A model generated the notes under the pieces. It ran no database searches and was not told the origin of the DNA. It was given only the letters and a program-made list of their open reading frames with translations. Of a DNA stretch of 64,000 nt, positions 1 through 23,634 are shown in pieces. Position 1 is the stretch's first letter, and each line of letters starts with the position of its first letter. This DNA is from Sinohyriopsis cumingii. Lineage: Eukaryota > Mollusca > Bivalvia > Unionida > Unionidae. Location: positions 103,046,346 through 103,110,345 of the forward strand of contig CM068826.1 of NCBI GenBank assembly GCA_028554795.2. The letters are read 5' to 3'. Both the position numbers and the translations under genes were made by a program.

Positions 1-2519
1 AGGATGTCTTTAGTGTTTCGTAGGCTACAACGTTTGTCGATAGGTAAAAGAGAAAAGCCACGCCTACTTACAATGAGCACAAATCAGATTGTATTCTACT
101 CCAAATTCGAAATTATTCAGCGCGTAACTATTGGAATTTCCAAGCTAAGGCAATCGCCAGTGTATATATTATAAAACCTCGACCAACATGGCCTGTCGGT
201 TTGACCATTTTTTGGGAATACTTACCGTGTTAGGCCTTGGTCCGTCAGATAATTAGGTATGGAGGTGTGCATACGCTGTAGCTTGCATTAGTGCGAGAGA
301 TACTTTAGCCTTACAATACAAGACTGATCAATACACTGCAATAGATTTCTATGGTGTGAGCAAAGCCTATTTTGCATTGGAAAGCCAGATCAATAGGTCC
401 TTTTAGTCAAGGTCTAAATTCGTGTTTCTGTAGCATACGATTAAATGGCGAATGCCACTCAATAAGAAAGGGTTCAAATGTAAAATAATAAGGTATTGAT
501 TGTAGCATCATTTGTGTAAAACTGAAAAGAAAGGCTTTTTAAGCTTTTCACTAGTATGCTATTATATTTTATCAATTTATTCATTTATATCAAACACAAC
601 AATCGGACCTAAGGCTAAAATACAGCAAACTAAAATGCTTAAAATTAATCAGGACGTGTTAAAATCGAGAGAGGAATTACGAAACACTATACTGACATGT
701 TTGAAATCTACATCAAAAGTCAAATTTCCAGATATCGTAAGATTTTAGATTTTCAATTTTGCTAAATAACTAAACTTTAAACATTTTGAATTTTTGACAC
801 AACATTCAGAAATTTCGATATGTGCACAACATTACAGAAAAATTTGAAAGTTGAATTATTAAGTGGTACACTGAACGGGTGGCTAAACAGTGGCAGTGTA
901 TGTAGTACGGAGTCAACATATTTGTAGCTTCAAGACAATATCAGCGTTATAAGATTTCAATGCATTACAAATAGTTTGGTGTTGCCTTTCTGAGTACTTG
1001 GTGGGCACGTATGGAATCAACAGTGATTAACATGTTAATTTCGTTAGGGAAAGAATTAGTGTTGCTGAATTGTAAGTGATTGGTACACAAATGTGTAGCT
1101 ACTAGGAGGTATGCTGTTTTGGTTTCAATTACATTACATTATACGTCCATATAGGTAAAACAATGTAAGTAAACAAACCTGATACTATTATTTTGGAACG
1201 TAACTTGGTTGCATTTAATAAAACTAGTGTTTTGTGGCGTTACGATTACGCTAGGCTAACAATCATAATGTACAGGCTGCCGGCGAACGATGTTATGGGC
1301 CAAAAGCTAACAGTCTAAATGGATTACTAGCTGTGACTAACGCATTTCCGTTGTACCTAAACCATATATCCATTTTGGAGGGTGAAACAAATAAGTAGGC
1401 TCAGGATGAGATCTATTGGGCAATAACAATAGCTAAAGGAGACGTCAACAAACGATGTTAATTTGTTGTTGTTCGTGTAGCATATGGATCAGGCTGAAAT
1501 CGATTTGGTGATAACTATTGCTAAAGAAGACGACAGCAAATCATGTTGATTCGTTTTTGTTGATGCGCGAAGTGCCTTGAAAAGTACTGATGCAGATAGC
1601 ACAATATACTCCTTTGTCTTTATATACGTTATACTGCAAAAGCACTTGCAGATCTTGTAACCTTTCTTGTAGGAAAACTACCACTATCGCACAACGCGCA
1701 TGTATCTAAGGAACTAGGTAAATTATTTATTATGTACAAAGAGACATGAATCATACGTGACCTCTTTGATGATTAAGTTTATTGTTTCTCCAAAGACAAA
1801 AGAAGGCAAACAGCAAATAGAAGACTAATTTTAAAAAATGAAGGACAAACCAAAGTAAAAAGCATCCGAGGGTTACAATGTATATAGAGAGTTTTGAAAG
1901 GTTTGTAACACAAGAAAAGTGGAGGCTGATCTACTTCCTGCACGATTGGAAATTACAACACAGGTTAACTACTGGAGGCAACAAAGCGTGTTGCAAAAGA
2001 AGCCAGACGGAACATCCTGCACAAAAATTTTAGTACTTGGAGTGCATAATAGGCTCGCCAAGTGGATCGTCTCAATGCAAAAGTATATAAGGCACGTTAC
2101 AAAATAATTGCGGCTGTAAGTAACAGAGTGAAGATAAGAGGAGCAAAAGGAGACAAGAGATTGTTTCGGTGCAACCTTTTCATTTTCGTGAAAGGATCGT
2201 AAATACTTTAAAAGTGACCATTCAAAGGCATAATACTCAACTATGTATATCTTTAGTGTCGCTAAAGAGTGATGATTATTTTTTAAAAGATTTCGAGGAC
2301 TGTAACGTATGTAACAGTGCAGGCTGATGATACTAGTACTCACACCTCCGTTGCAGTTGGAACTCTTAACATATTAAATATTAGGTGCCCCTGTTTTTGC
2401 ATCGACAAGTGGGGATAGCAGCTAGAGGAGACATTTATATCGTGGTTTGGGATTGTAGCAAATGTTGCTTACCCAACCACGTATGCCCATTTTGAAGCAT
2501 ACTCACACACAACCCCCCC

Positions 2520-2521
<2 letters not shown>

Positions 2522-2602
<81 letters not shown>
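2522..2602. repeat. (TA)n microsatellite
   Basis: Uninterrupted TA dinucleotides, about 40 copies. Open frames through it that encode alternating Tyr and Ile are artefacts. Confidence 0.98.
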
Positions 2603-2605
<3 letters not shown>

Positions 2606-4462
2606 AAAAAAGATGTAGTCGATGCAAGACCTATGTCGTAACAACGAAACCACACAAACTGGTTGTACTTGTCGAAAGTGCTAATGATATAGTGGTAAGG
2701 GCTTCCGCACTGCAAGATAACGGAATAACTGCTTGATATCTGTTTGGACTACAAGAACTTCATAACCTAGGACGTGCAGGCAGCCAGATAGGATAAACGC
2801 ACCCCTGCCCAATTAAAACGAAGTCAGTTAGCACATTGCAGGATGTACATACCCCACCCCCAACTTTGCCTTCCTCGTTGCAGACGGACAAAAGTTTAAT
2901 CGTGTCATACTATCAGCGATGGTACTTGTTCGGTACTTCTTCAGCTAACAATCCCGAAGGAGAAGGCGGCTAGGGAAGATCTGGGCGAGAATCTAATCAC
3001 AGTAATGGCCAACGTTAACATCTGTTTGAAATTATTGTATGCATGTTCTTGTGGTTCTGAACACAACCAGCTAGCCCCTCGAGTTGGTGTATGGTATATA
3101 AGTCGACATCGACAATGAGAATGGCGTCCTATCCTTTAACATCATAGGAAGTAAAGGTAGCTTCATCTTCGGCACGTCAGCAAGTCGTTTGGACGTAGGA
3201 AGCTCAGCTACCATTTTATGTGCACATCAGCTGCAATGTCGCACAACACACCAAGAAAAACTGATCAGGATGTGCATGACCAAGACCAGCTGGTAGCCTT
3301 CTGAAAGCTTTCCTTAAAACTGGTTAATATTTTTTGGTCGAGCTCTGTACGCAGGTGGATATTACTGTAGACCACGTCCTTCCTCTTGTCTTGCAGGGAT
3401 GTCCCCAGGCGGCCTTGTTATATCGTCTGTCGGCAAATATATATGCAAGATTAGTTTACATACCTTTTTTCGTCCTCGTTGACCTTAGAATTAGTAGGTT
3501 TGTTCCACTGACACAAAACCTTAATTGTGTCGTGAAACAGGTTTTGTGCGGTACGAGTTCTCAGAGGATCGTAAAACCAATCACCCGCTCCTTGTCAAAC
3601 ACGAGGACCGTTCCAGAAATAAAGTCTTCATTCGTGGGGTAGAAGAAATGTATGACTCTAGTAAATCTATCCTCTCGTTGGGGTTTTGGACCCCTTTAAT
3701 TGCTATAATACAAGTATAAACTGTCGTCTGGCTTTTAGTCTTTTTCCACTTGATTTTGCTGCACCATCAAACTCCTACACTGACAACTGAGTTGGGACTG
3801 AGATTTTTTCGCTTTCAACTTGATCGAGATGGTGCAGATGGAACACTAATTTTTAGCTGCATTTGGCTATGTATTCTACAAAATAACAACAGGATTCATA
3901 AGCTTATAGAGTTATAGCAATCATCAACCAATGGCGGTGACACTGAGGTTTCGTTTCACCATTGCTAACCTGAAACATAAATTAAATATAGAAACGAAAT
4001 ACACTTGCACATTCATTAGGTGTAGGTCACCAGGAAGCTGCAGACAGCTCTATGCCCTATAACCTATTCCACCTCTCTAAATTGGATATGTAGTCCTGGA
4101 ACGACTTTGTTTCACTCCTAGAAAGCTTCCTAACGAATATATGTAAAATGTATAGACCAATTGTATTCCATGAACACATTTCCAGCTATATTGGTAACCA
4201 ATAATCACAAAACTATATCCATCACGAAAACTTTTATTCATGCATCGGATGTTAAGGCAAACTGATTACTCCATGATATTATATTCGCACGTAATCTTTT
4301 CTTTCCTCACAAACCTTTTTTTTTCCGTCGAGTATTTATGATTGTACAGTAGGTAATATGTGCAATACTGTATAATCGTATGAATCTAATTGACTCTTAG
4401 TACAAAGACAACATACGGAACAGATTTTACTAGTATGTTATCAATTCAGATTGTGCTGTGTA

Positions 4463-4764
<302 letters not shown>

Positions 4765-4809
4765 TGCATTTTCACTTAATTGATTTTTATAATCATGAAA
4801 CACAATCAG

Positions 4810-12550
<7,741 letters not shown>

Positions 12551-12575
12551 CGACACATTTAGGAACTGTTAATGC

Positions 12576-12581
12576 AATAAA
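12576..12581 (+). terminator. Poly(A) signal of the left prolyl 4-hydroxylase gene
   Basis: AATAAA, 26 nt after the TAA stop of the last exon. Confidence 0.65.
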
Positions 12582-12705
12582 AGTTTGAAGTGGATGTACC
12601 TGCAAGTTATCAGTCATAGGGATACTTTTTTGACTGAATATAAATCAGCATATTGCAAGAATAGCCAGTATGATCCTGTCTGTTGTAAATATGGATACGA
12701 ATAAG

Positions 12706-12813
<108 letters not shown>

Positions 12814-15800
12814 TAAGCATATCATGTACATTTAAAACAAGCTACATTTAACTGCACCTTGTAACGTACTCGTGTACTTTTGCACCGTAGGTAAAATCTA
12901 TTGTCCAGTTATGTGGAAATATTGAAAATAACTGTTGTTTCTAAATCGTGTTTTTCCTATTCATTCACTCTTTCTAATAATGCAATACAACTGGTAATGC
13001 AATCATAACCTTGATTAAGCTCTGGAATGTGTGATAAATATCTGTCTTCCCCAGAATAAAATAACGTTTACCTAATGTTCATGATAATGGTGTGACGGAT
13101 CGAAAAACAATGATATATTTATATAATCAAGCTAACCCGCGCTTGCAGCAGAAACTATCAATACACTGTGTTATCTTACACGCATTTTGCAATAAATTAG
13201 TTTTCTCAAAAAAGGTTCGTTTGTTATAATTGCTCATTGGAGTCTAGCATAGGAATAACGCAGAAAATGTATGATGGATATGAAGCGTAAGACAATGAGA
13301 AAAGGCTAATTGGAAGCAGTTAGACAATAACCAAGTTTGCGCGCAACGTACACAATGCTCGTGCCACATGCTGAATCCGCGTTCCCAGAACTTATACAAA
13401 CAGCTAATGCTTATTCGGAAGTTCCGTAACATGATTTCACAGGTTGTTCTTTTTGACAGAGATTTGTTATTTGTGGCCATTAATTCTTTTATATAGATAA
13501 AACTTTCGGATTCATTCACGAAGTCAGCAGTATCATGTTTATGGAACGAACACAGCGAAACAACTTTTTTAGTAACAATTGAAGTGATCATGCAGTTAGA
13601 ATGAAAGGTTTATGCAACAGGATTTATTTTGACATTAGTAAGTATCTGTGTTTTATTTTATTTCCTTAATAGTACGATTCATGTAATAAAATAAAAAATA
13701 CTGACATCCACCAGTTTTATTTTCCTGGAAGTGTCAATCCTGCAAATAATTCTCTGTTACAGAGTTTTGCTCTTGCCTGTTTCTGGGATACGTCTGACGA
13801 GTATGTTTCGCTTTATAAACTCGTGTCATAAAATTTTCATGGGTTATTATTGTATAAACACCTTTGACAACCCTGCATCGCCTGAGAAGATAGAAATGGC
13901 AATTGAAATTTGCAGCAGAAAAAGCGTCTTCTATGCGCTGAATAGCATCCGCTGATCCTGTTGGTCGATATTTTCTATTTTGATGTACATTGGTAAATAG
14001 TCATTGGAGCGGTACCCCATGCAGCTGAAGATTTGTGCTTTCTTTCGTCGGCTCTCAGGCTGTGCCTCATTCTCGCCCAGCGAATTTATAATGGAGGCCG
14101 ATGAAAGTCTCAGCGCATGGCATGAAGTGTATAAATGAAATTCATGATTGGGTTTACCTGAGGAAAATGACGTTGAAATATGCCGATGCAGATTTTAAGG
14201 TTGAATTAAGTATAAAAATTGAACTATTATGTGTAAGTATTTACACCACAAAGGTACAATGTAAACTTCAACTTGTATTAGATACTTTACATCAATAGTC
14301 TCATTTCAATTTACGGAGAGATCGACCAAAAATTGGTTTCTGGAGAAACACTCACGCTGATATTTTTTTGGTATTGTTTAATGTTCTTCAAGCTGTTTTA
14401 GAGTACAATTAAAGGGCAGTTGATGTATGTTTTAGTTCAGTTCATTTCTAAATGTCGAAGCATAACATTTGTCCTAATGCTCACAAAATACACTGGTTAA
14501 TAAATAAGAAACATGGGATTACATCTCATGTCCAAATCAGAAACTTCCTCCTCAAGAAAACTTAGATTGGAAGAGTAATAGAAAGCAATAAATAACCTGA
14601 CGTACCCAGTCACAGGAAAACGGAAGTTTGAACTTTCTTGCAGGCTGACCGTGGATGTACGTCATTGACACATTCTAATCATGCAGCGAACAAATGCTCC
14701 AGTCTGTGTTAAAAAAAAGCGATTCAAGGTGAAATCGGGAACAGAAAACAATTAAGAGCCTGTTAACAACGAAACTTAATAATCACAATTAATTTCATAA
14801 GTAATCTTGTGAATGAATCTGAAATTGCTTGTGTCCTTTATATAAAATATCTTTGAGGTAAACTACGAGATTGACACCTCTTCCTTTTTCAATGAATTGT
14901 CGTAGACTGGTTCATGTTAATTTAAAACGTAACGTGAGCTGACATGCACTTGTTCTATCAATATAAAAGGAACCCTATTATTAACGCCCACTCTCCTGCC
15001 ATTTTTGTCTGAAAGAAGCAAGTACACTGTAATGCAAAGAGAACACAGGACAGTTCAATGTTTTATAAAATTATATTAACTGAATGTTTCACAGGGTTAG
15101 GGTTATCATCATAGTCATCACTGAAAGTCAAGATTGCTCTAATCGTCAATAGAAATAACCTCTGTTACATCCACAAAGTCTTAAAGAAAAGTGAAGAATA
15201 TTTTAAGCAATCCATAACATAATTAAGATTTGGCAATTTAAATAAAGAATTGTCCAGCGTGGTGCAATGATAAATGACCTTGCTCATTATTATCAATATG
15301 AACATTAACAATAATGACCATTATCATCGTAACCACAGGCATCCCATTTTCAAAGAATTAAACATATTTGAGAAAATTAAACCTATTTTATTTAAATATA
15401 TTTAGATAAAGCATTGGCGTTGTTTTTTGGATATTTTTTTCTTTTTTTTCTTTTTAATTACTATTGGTGTTGTTGTGCTCTAATTTTCTGTTTGTTGTTT
15501 CCAATTTAACAATGATGACCGTGCAGAGAAGAATGCGAAATTTTTGTAGTGCTAGGTCGGACACCAACGTAGTTCTTATATAAAACATCATTACATTACG
15601 CGTTTGTGTCATAAACATTCCTTGCACATATAAGCAGTATGTATGATGTTTACAGTTGGTTGGTGAAAAATAAAACGCTAGTGTTTGAATTGCAATAAAC
15701 ACCTAGACAGGCGCTTCAAACACAGAGATAGCAATTTGGATTATATTTGGATTATCCCACAGTATGAAGCAGACGATGCGCATATAGAATAATGAAGTTG

Positions 15801-16393
15801 ACACAAGTTATAAATGCGCATGACCTGAAACATTCGCCTCCCAACCAACATGTATGATGAACAGTTAAAAGTTTTTCAGGTTCACCCACTTGTCCAAATA
15901 TCATGAAACCCGCGCTGAATGCAGACATAAAACATCTCCTGCTTGAAACCATCTCCGATGCACAGTTTCTGGATTTTTCAAGAACTTCTCAGAGACATAT
16001 CAAATTCTTAGCACTACTGTATCGTTTAAAAGGAAATCTATAGTATTCGCATATCCTCCATTTGTTTGCATCCTCCCATGCCAATATGAAGAAGAAAAAA
16101 AAAACACAACAAGGATCAGGTATATACAAAAGCTCATAAAACATAATCATTTCATATATCAATTTATAACACTTAACACGACTGTCGCCAGGGGATTCCT
16201 ATCACTATCAACATATTTGCGTTTCACACCAAACGGGAGCTGCTCTTGATGTAAATAGGCAGACGTATTGATGCTCACTGTCTTTTTCTGGTTGCTAGAA
16301 CAGTCCATTTAAGTAAAAGTTGATTGCCAGCATCCAGTATTTGCAATATCTAGTTTTAATATTTCTAAAACAAATTAAACCAATAAAGAAGAG

Positions 16394-16498
<105 letters not shown>

Positions 16499-16898
16499 AA
16501 GAGATGTACCTAAAATTGTACTGAGTATCTCAAAGACCTCATTTATGCTGCTTGAAGATATACGCGACAGCATTACTAAAGAAACTCCGTTTTGATTCGA
16601 AAGGTCAACAGGTTGATACTGTTTAGGAGGGTGTGCGAAGACTATACATATTGGTATTTGCGTAGATCATAAATTTTGTCCGCCATCCATGAAATGATCC
16701 AAGTAGATGTAAGGAAAATCCCGTAAACAGGGATGACCTCTCAGCACATACATAGTAAGGTATTGGCATTTTGCCAACGCAATCCCCTCGGGTTATGTTG
16801 TTATCGCCAGAAATTGAATGTTCCATTTAGAGGCAATGCTCGGTCGTGATTGTGACCCCAAGATGTTTATTTGATCGAGGTTGTCTGAAGAAGTAACT

Positions 16899-16902
<4 letters not shown>

Positions 16903-16988
<86 letters not shown>
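16903..16988. repeat. (TA)n microsatellite
   Basis: About 43 TA copies. Confidence 0.97.
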
Positions 16989-16991
<3 letters not shown>

Positions 16992-17387
16992 TTATGGTAT
17001 TTCTTTCTTGTTATGTGCATTATCATGAAGTTGCATTTTTTTTAGATTAGATTCACATGCACTAGATTTATTGCTCACAAGAGCTGACGCGTATGTGAAA
17101 ATGTTTGCTGTATTCTACCTCAGTAAATGGACGACTAAATGAAATAAACCAAAATTACACTCCTCAAAAATCACATTAATAATATTTTTAATAGGAAATC
17201 TAAATTGAACGCACGAGTGTCTTCTTCATATTTCCATAGCAGGGCAGTATCATTATGTATCCAACATCACATGCGTTGATGAATTATCAATTTCGGCCAC
17301 GCGTGAACAATAATGCGTGTCCACATGTGAGTTTTAAGTCCCAATGTCTTGCTGCGCGTTCAACATTTGGTCTTCACTTGGCAGGAG

Positions 17388-17424
<37 letters not shown>

Positions 17425-18209
17425 GGACCACCCACGAACATACTACTACTACTACTAATAATAATAGCTTTATTTAAAAACGGTTAATAATATACCCAAT
17501 TTACTGTGAGGCAGGTTGGTCACCTACATTGTGAAAATAATCCGTACTTGTTGCCTTCCTTTGCAGAAAACATTTCGGATTTTTGTAGATCCATAAGAGA
17601 ATCGGAAGATATGCATAACGTTTTAGGTATATATAATTAACACGATGCTGTTTTGTAATTCGTACCTCTCCTTGCAGTATTTGTAATGTACCATATCAAC
17701 ATGAAATCAATGTTAATTCTTTGAAGCATTATTTTACAAAGAAAACAAAACTAGCTTTCCCACGTAATTTTCATCATTAACTCAAAACCCCTGACAGTAT
17801 CTGTACATCCATATATCTGACGAAAAACAAAATCGCACAATGCAGGAAAACCCAAACATGTAACAAGGCTGATGACACCCACAAAACCTTTTAGCTGTAT
17901 ACAGAGTGCAATCAGTAAACTACCAGCAAAAACACATTTATGCACACAGTACTTCTAGTGCTTAAGTTTAAATTGCACGGATTCGTATCTAACTCGAAAT
18001 GATCGGAACTCATGCAGATGTACACATATTGGTCATTTGTCATGTCCACATGTTCGATTCACTCCCAATAATAGCACGTAATGATTTATATATCAGTCAG
18101 TGACTACAATGAAGTCAATGTCGTATGGTCGACATCGCCTTGAGGTCAAACATATGGCACTCTCACTTTTGCATCTTTGCCTTTACCATGGCTTTAACCA
18201 ATCAATATC

Positions 18210-18290
18210 CGTTTGGATCCGCCCCTGTACACGATGGAAGACTTTACGATTTGGATCCGCCCCTGTACACGATGGAAGATTTTTACGATT
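18210..18290. repeat. Two-copy 37-bp direct repeat
   Basis: TTGGATCCGCCCCTGTACAC with its following ATGGAAGA segment occurs twice, head to tail. Confidence 0.85.
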
Positions 18291-21200
18291 ACGCGTCTAC
18301 AACTTGCCATTCCTTTAATTTTCTGCATCTCTTTCTCTTCAAATCCACGTATACACAGCACATCATTTGTAAAGCGTGCAGTGTAAACAGCGTTATAACG
18401 ACTAGTTTTGCATAGATCCTTATAACGTTACAGTTATTTCATTATGCACGTCGTGATGTTTATACAGCTGTGTGCAAAAGTGGAGATTTTAGCGAAATCA
18501 GAGGGGAAAATAGTAGAGATTTTGGCAAAAGATGTCCAAAGTGTTAAAGACGAAGGACAGGAAGTGCCATCTAATGTGCAAAGGTAATAAGGCAAAAAAA
18601 AAATTAAAAAAAAAATAATTTTTTAAAAATTAAAAACAAAAACAAAAAGAAACAACAACAAAACAACAAACAAATAAACTTTAAATCAGTTTCAGTTAAT
18701 CTCAATGTTCCACATTCAGACATTTTGCTGGAATAACTGTGCAAATACGTTTCGTTTGATATTGTCAAATCCAGTTCGACTTTTATTTTCAAATTTTATT
18801 TTGTTTTCTTCTTCCTAAATTGTGTAAAGAAAGATTGTTAAAGGACTCAGTTGAGAGGACAGGGCATTGAATCAAGCGTACAATTAACCATATCAGTATA
18901 AAAAATTGCACTCTCACGTGACTTTGGTTGGTCGATACATTAACGAACGTGCAAACACACTTGAAATATTGTCGAAAATAGTTGTTAAAGGTGTCGCTCT
19001 TTTTCTTTCAAACAAGCATGTTAGGTTCGCATGCTACGTTTCCCTATGATTAATATTCTCTCTTTCTCATTGTTAGTTATGCAAATTAATTAAAAATTTT
19101 AATTACATTTTAAAACGAAATGAATACATAACATAAATTTGTAGTTTTATTTTGGTTAATAAAAGACACTGAATATGATTTTCCATCTTGAAATATATCA
19201 TTATTATAATTCTGTTACAAGAATGATAAAAGAATATGAATAGAATGTCAGGAATTATGCGTTCATTACCCTAACTAACTTATTTAAGGCACTTAATTTA
19301 TTCGAGGTGCAGATGTATTTTCTTCATTAATTTCAATTACTATAAAATCGGTACTAATTTCTAAAGAATTAAGGCCGATACTTCTGTAAATAGTTTTAAT
19401 TATTTTACGCACACTCTCCATTCAGGTCCTATAAGTACATTCTCCGCCCACAAATTCCTGTTCATAAACACGGATGAATTGTTATTATTTTTATTTCCAA
19501 TAAAAATGTACATAGTAAGAACTGTAAAATGTAAATTAACTATCATAGCATCAGTGGCATCGTCGGCGTCTTCAACATAGTTCACGATTCTAAAATATCT
19601 CACCTTTATACAGTGACGAGAAATGGTTTGCCGCCTAAATAAATAACACTGAACACGTGCTCAATTGTAAATAATAATAATAATAATAGATGACAAATGC
19701 TTCAGCGCCCTAATAAATAGCAGTAGACTTGCACACACGATGATTGAAACAGTTCATAAATTGAAATTTAATCAAAAACATTTGAACTACTTCCACTACT
19801 ACCGTTATGTATACCATGACTGAAGGTTCTGGCGTAATGCCTCATATTACATTTATATGTTGAGAGCAAAGCAAAGCTGAAATGTTAGGAATAACGCGTA
19901 ATGTTTGTCCACGTGTCTCGAAAATAATATCTTATGGTATTTAGTATACTTAGTACGTGTATTAATCATTCAAAATTGTATATATGTATTTGCGAAATAT
20001 TTTATGTGATCGTTGGAGCATTTTATATGTTTTGCGAACTTCTAATAAGTTGCTTCTAATCCCATATTGTTTAACCAAACGTTCGTTAAAAATGTTCAAA
20101 ACGAACAAATTACATTATGCAATGCTATAAAGAATGTGAGACAATAGCATGTGTTAAGTTGATTATGGAGGTATAAATCTTTTTGCTAATAACCTACAGA
20201 TGCAAAGGCATATACTTCGAAGCGCATACTTTAAATACTGTTTGCAAGTAGCAGATATAAAACAGATAAAACTGACGAGTAATAAAACAATTCGTAGAAG
20301 TTTACAAATGACAACTAATCTGTGTAGTTCCCAATATATGCTATTCCGAATAAGTTTATCAGTAAAGATTACAAATTACGATATAAGATCAGAAAAAGTA
20401 CCGACCATTATTTCATGGCTAATGGTCTAAAATATTTATGACAAAGTCTTATGTCGCAAAGACCATATAATTAAAACTAAATCATAAAATCTTATCTTAA
20501 ACTGTTTTCAAACGCCTAATAATTACAAGTGATTAACAAAATTTGTGCTTATACTTTGAATGCACCCTGCAAAGGTGGGCTGACCCATATGATTGCGGAA
20601 AAATATATATATGGATGTTTTAACGAATCTAAAAGACAAGTATATTACTGAACAACATTTATTGTTAAAATGTGGTAAAGGAACAGTATGATTTGTGTAT
20701 AGTTTAGCTCATAATCTTTGTTAATAGAGACAGTCCTGCAAGAAATAGGAACAAGTATAACATAGAGGTTTGTCTCTGATTCATTGCAGCAACAATAAAT
20801 GCAGTGCAGTGATAAAACTGTCTTCGTAGTACATACTGAATCTTATCCTGAACTGAAAAAATGAATTAAGATTAAATCTTAAGTAACTACATGAATACGT
20901 GTTAGTATATGTCGTTAAAGGTCAAGACTCCTAATTTAAAGTATTAGCTTTTATCGAGCGACAGTACGAAATTAGACTCACCATAAAGAAACTTGCTAGT
21001 CATTGGGATCTAATTGACTAATCGGGCATGGAAACAAAGGAAGCAGTGACTGACATGTACAGCGTGACACTTGTTTCGTCATATTTTATTATAAATTAGG
21101 ATTGGTACTGCGTAGTTGAACAGCATATAACTGATTGCATCACTAGATCAAAAAACGGCTTTGTGCATATTTTTCTACGTGTCGATAACTAAGTTCAACT

Positions 21201-21554
21201 AGCTTGAACAATCATATACATTTATGCTACTTTTAATTTTCCTAGCAAATCTGGCCGGGTAAGAAACTTGGACTACGCGACTTTATTTTTGTTGTTTTAC
21301 TTTGATTCCATCGATCAACTTGCTTCTTGCGGACTTTGTTAGCTGATGTCATCCTTGACAGCGAGGGTCTAAATCCATATCAGAATCTGATCTGATATAA
21401 GCGCTCATACCAGCTGCAGGAAAAGTAGCCTTTATCATGAGTTGTATATTGAGAGGTATATAAACTGTTTGTTCCGTGCAACTCAAAGCTTTTAAAAAGC
21501 ATATGCTCATTAAACGCTGGAATGTTGACGGTTATGTTTTCATACCAAATGACA

Positions 21555-21752
21555 TTACGTTATACTTATAAGTCTATTAGGAGTTGCAATTACTGAGATT
21601 TCTTTAGCCCTTTCCTTCAGTTGAATTTGACAGAATCCATCTAAGAAGTAAAATTTTGCATTTACAATTTTATCGATGCAGTCATTTATTCCGGATATTT
21701 CAAAACAAACTGTTTTGGTGACACTGCAGACTTTTCCACGGTCAGTACGCAT
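21555..21752 (-). pseudogene. Possible LTR-retrotransposon reverse transcriptase relic
   Basis: A 65-codon frame contains FYFLDGFCQIQLKERAKEIS followed by VIATP. This resembles the F-LD---GF-QI-L----- K--F-TP block of Gypsy-type reverse transcriptases. No neighbouring pol motifs were found, so it would be an isolated fragment. Chance similarity is possible. Confidence 0.3.
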
Positions 21753-23628
21753 AGGGAATGGGGAATGCTTTAGGGAGAGGCAATATTTTCATGGGTAATA
21801 TGGAATCATCTTGTGTATCATAACTCCGTCTACACTGATAAGAGATAATCGTATTTTGTAAGGTGTTCGACTTCAGCAATTAAATGGCAAAACAAGGTTT
21901 GGGTCAAGCAAGCCTTTCTGTAGGGAACTTTATCAATACCAATGTTCAGGAATTTTTTTATGGATTCCATAGTCAGTAAAACAAAATTTCACAGATTTTG
22001 TTTGAAAGCAGTTAGATACATGTTTTTTTTTTCTTTCCTTTTTTGTGTTGCCAACAATGAACCTGCGTGAAATGTAATAGGTTTTGTAGAATGAGTTTGA
22101 TGACTGTACAATTACTGCTTCGACATTAGGCCTTCACATATTTTCCTCATGAAACAGTTTGGTATACCATTTCCTCAGAAAATCTATTAACATTGGAATG
22201 TCTCATAATGTACTCACAATCGTCACTGATTTACATGAATTTAGATAAAGCATTTTAATGCTATACAAAAATTTCTGCTCTTCCTCCTTATTTGTTCATA
22301 ATTTTTGTGACAAAAACGCTGTCCCTACTTCCTGTTAATTTTTACTCACCTGTCCATAAAGCCACGTGAGCTCATGATATGGTTCTGAATCCATCGTGCG
22401 TCGTCCGTCATATGTATATACAGTGTATACCATTTTTTCCCCTACACATTTTTACAAATAAGACTCTTATCCTTTCTTTGTACATACTTTTCACATTATG
22501 ATGGTGGACAGATTTGAGTTGATATTCGTAATCAAGAAAAGTACTGCTAGGAGTTAAATACCTCGTCAAACACATCATTGTTTCACATATAAACTGAGCA
22601 GCATTCAACCCGATCAAACTGTATAGACAATAATATTAAAACTAACCACTGACGTATTGTACCTGGTAGTTTATTCGTGTCTTTTGATTTAAAAGTGAAC
22701 CAAGTTGCTACCAATTAAGTCGTACACGATGTGGATGAAATCCCTTTCAGCAGATTACTATATTATATCAGAGCGGTTGCGACATTTTCATGATAGTCAC
22801 GTTTGTGATTATTTATTTCAATTACAACAATTATAATTATACAAAGTTTAATGAAGGGGTTACGGCTCTACGGCCTCAAACTATGTAACAGAAAAGAGCG
22901 AAAACCATTTTTGTGAAATTAAACAAATAGTTTTTTCCTAAGGATAAAGATCGAAAATTTAAAAACAACTTAAGTAATGTAAATTAAATCATAAATAGTC
23001 ATAAATATTCTATCCCAAGTTCAAATGTATAGAGTTCCAAATGAGTTATAGTAATGTTGCAAATAAATTCCAACATTGAATGTGCTAATGTGCCATTGGA
23101 CTGAAATGTAATCATGTCTCAACAAATTGCTACAACACATTAATATAATCCAAAAGGTCGTTGAATGACTTCGCAATAATTATAAAACAATGATTTAGTC
23201 CAAGAAGAATTAATGATCATTTTGTTAGTCCAGTGAATAATGTACATACATTAAAAAAATCTACCCAAATTAGAATCTGAACACAACAATAAGTTTGATT
23301 CCACGTCGGATGTTAAGGTAGGAATGCGTACTTTTGAAGTATACAACAGCAATATAAAAAGCTAAGACACAATAATAGAGCCAGGATGTAGGTCGGTCTC
23401 ATGTTAAAAACATTCAAAGTTGTCAACAAGATTGGGAATTTGCCAATGAAAAATCAAATGCACTTGGCTCAGATTCAAAATAAGCATTTTTACCTTCAAT
23501 AATAAAATCTGAATGTTTATAATCAGAGAGAAATATTAGTTATGTATTATGTTGTTTACAACATAAAAGTCACTAGTCAGATAGACCATTGACTTGATTT
23601 TGGACAAAAGTCTTACAAAATACAGAGA

Positions 23629-23634
23629 CACGTA
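23629..23634. repeat. Left target-site duplication of the Polinton (CACGTA)
   Basis: The same six bases follow the right end at 53,299-53,304. Six-base duplications are typical of Polintons. Confidence 0.92.
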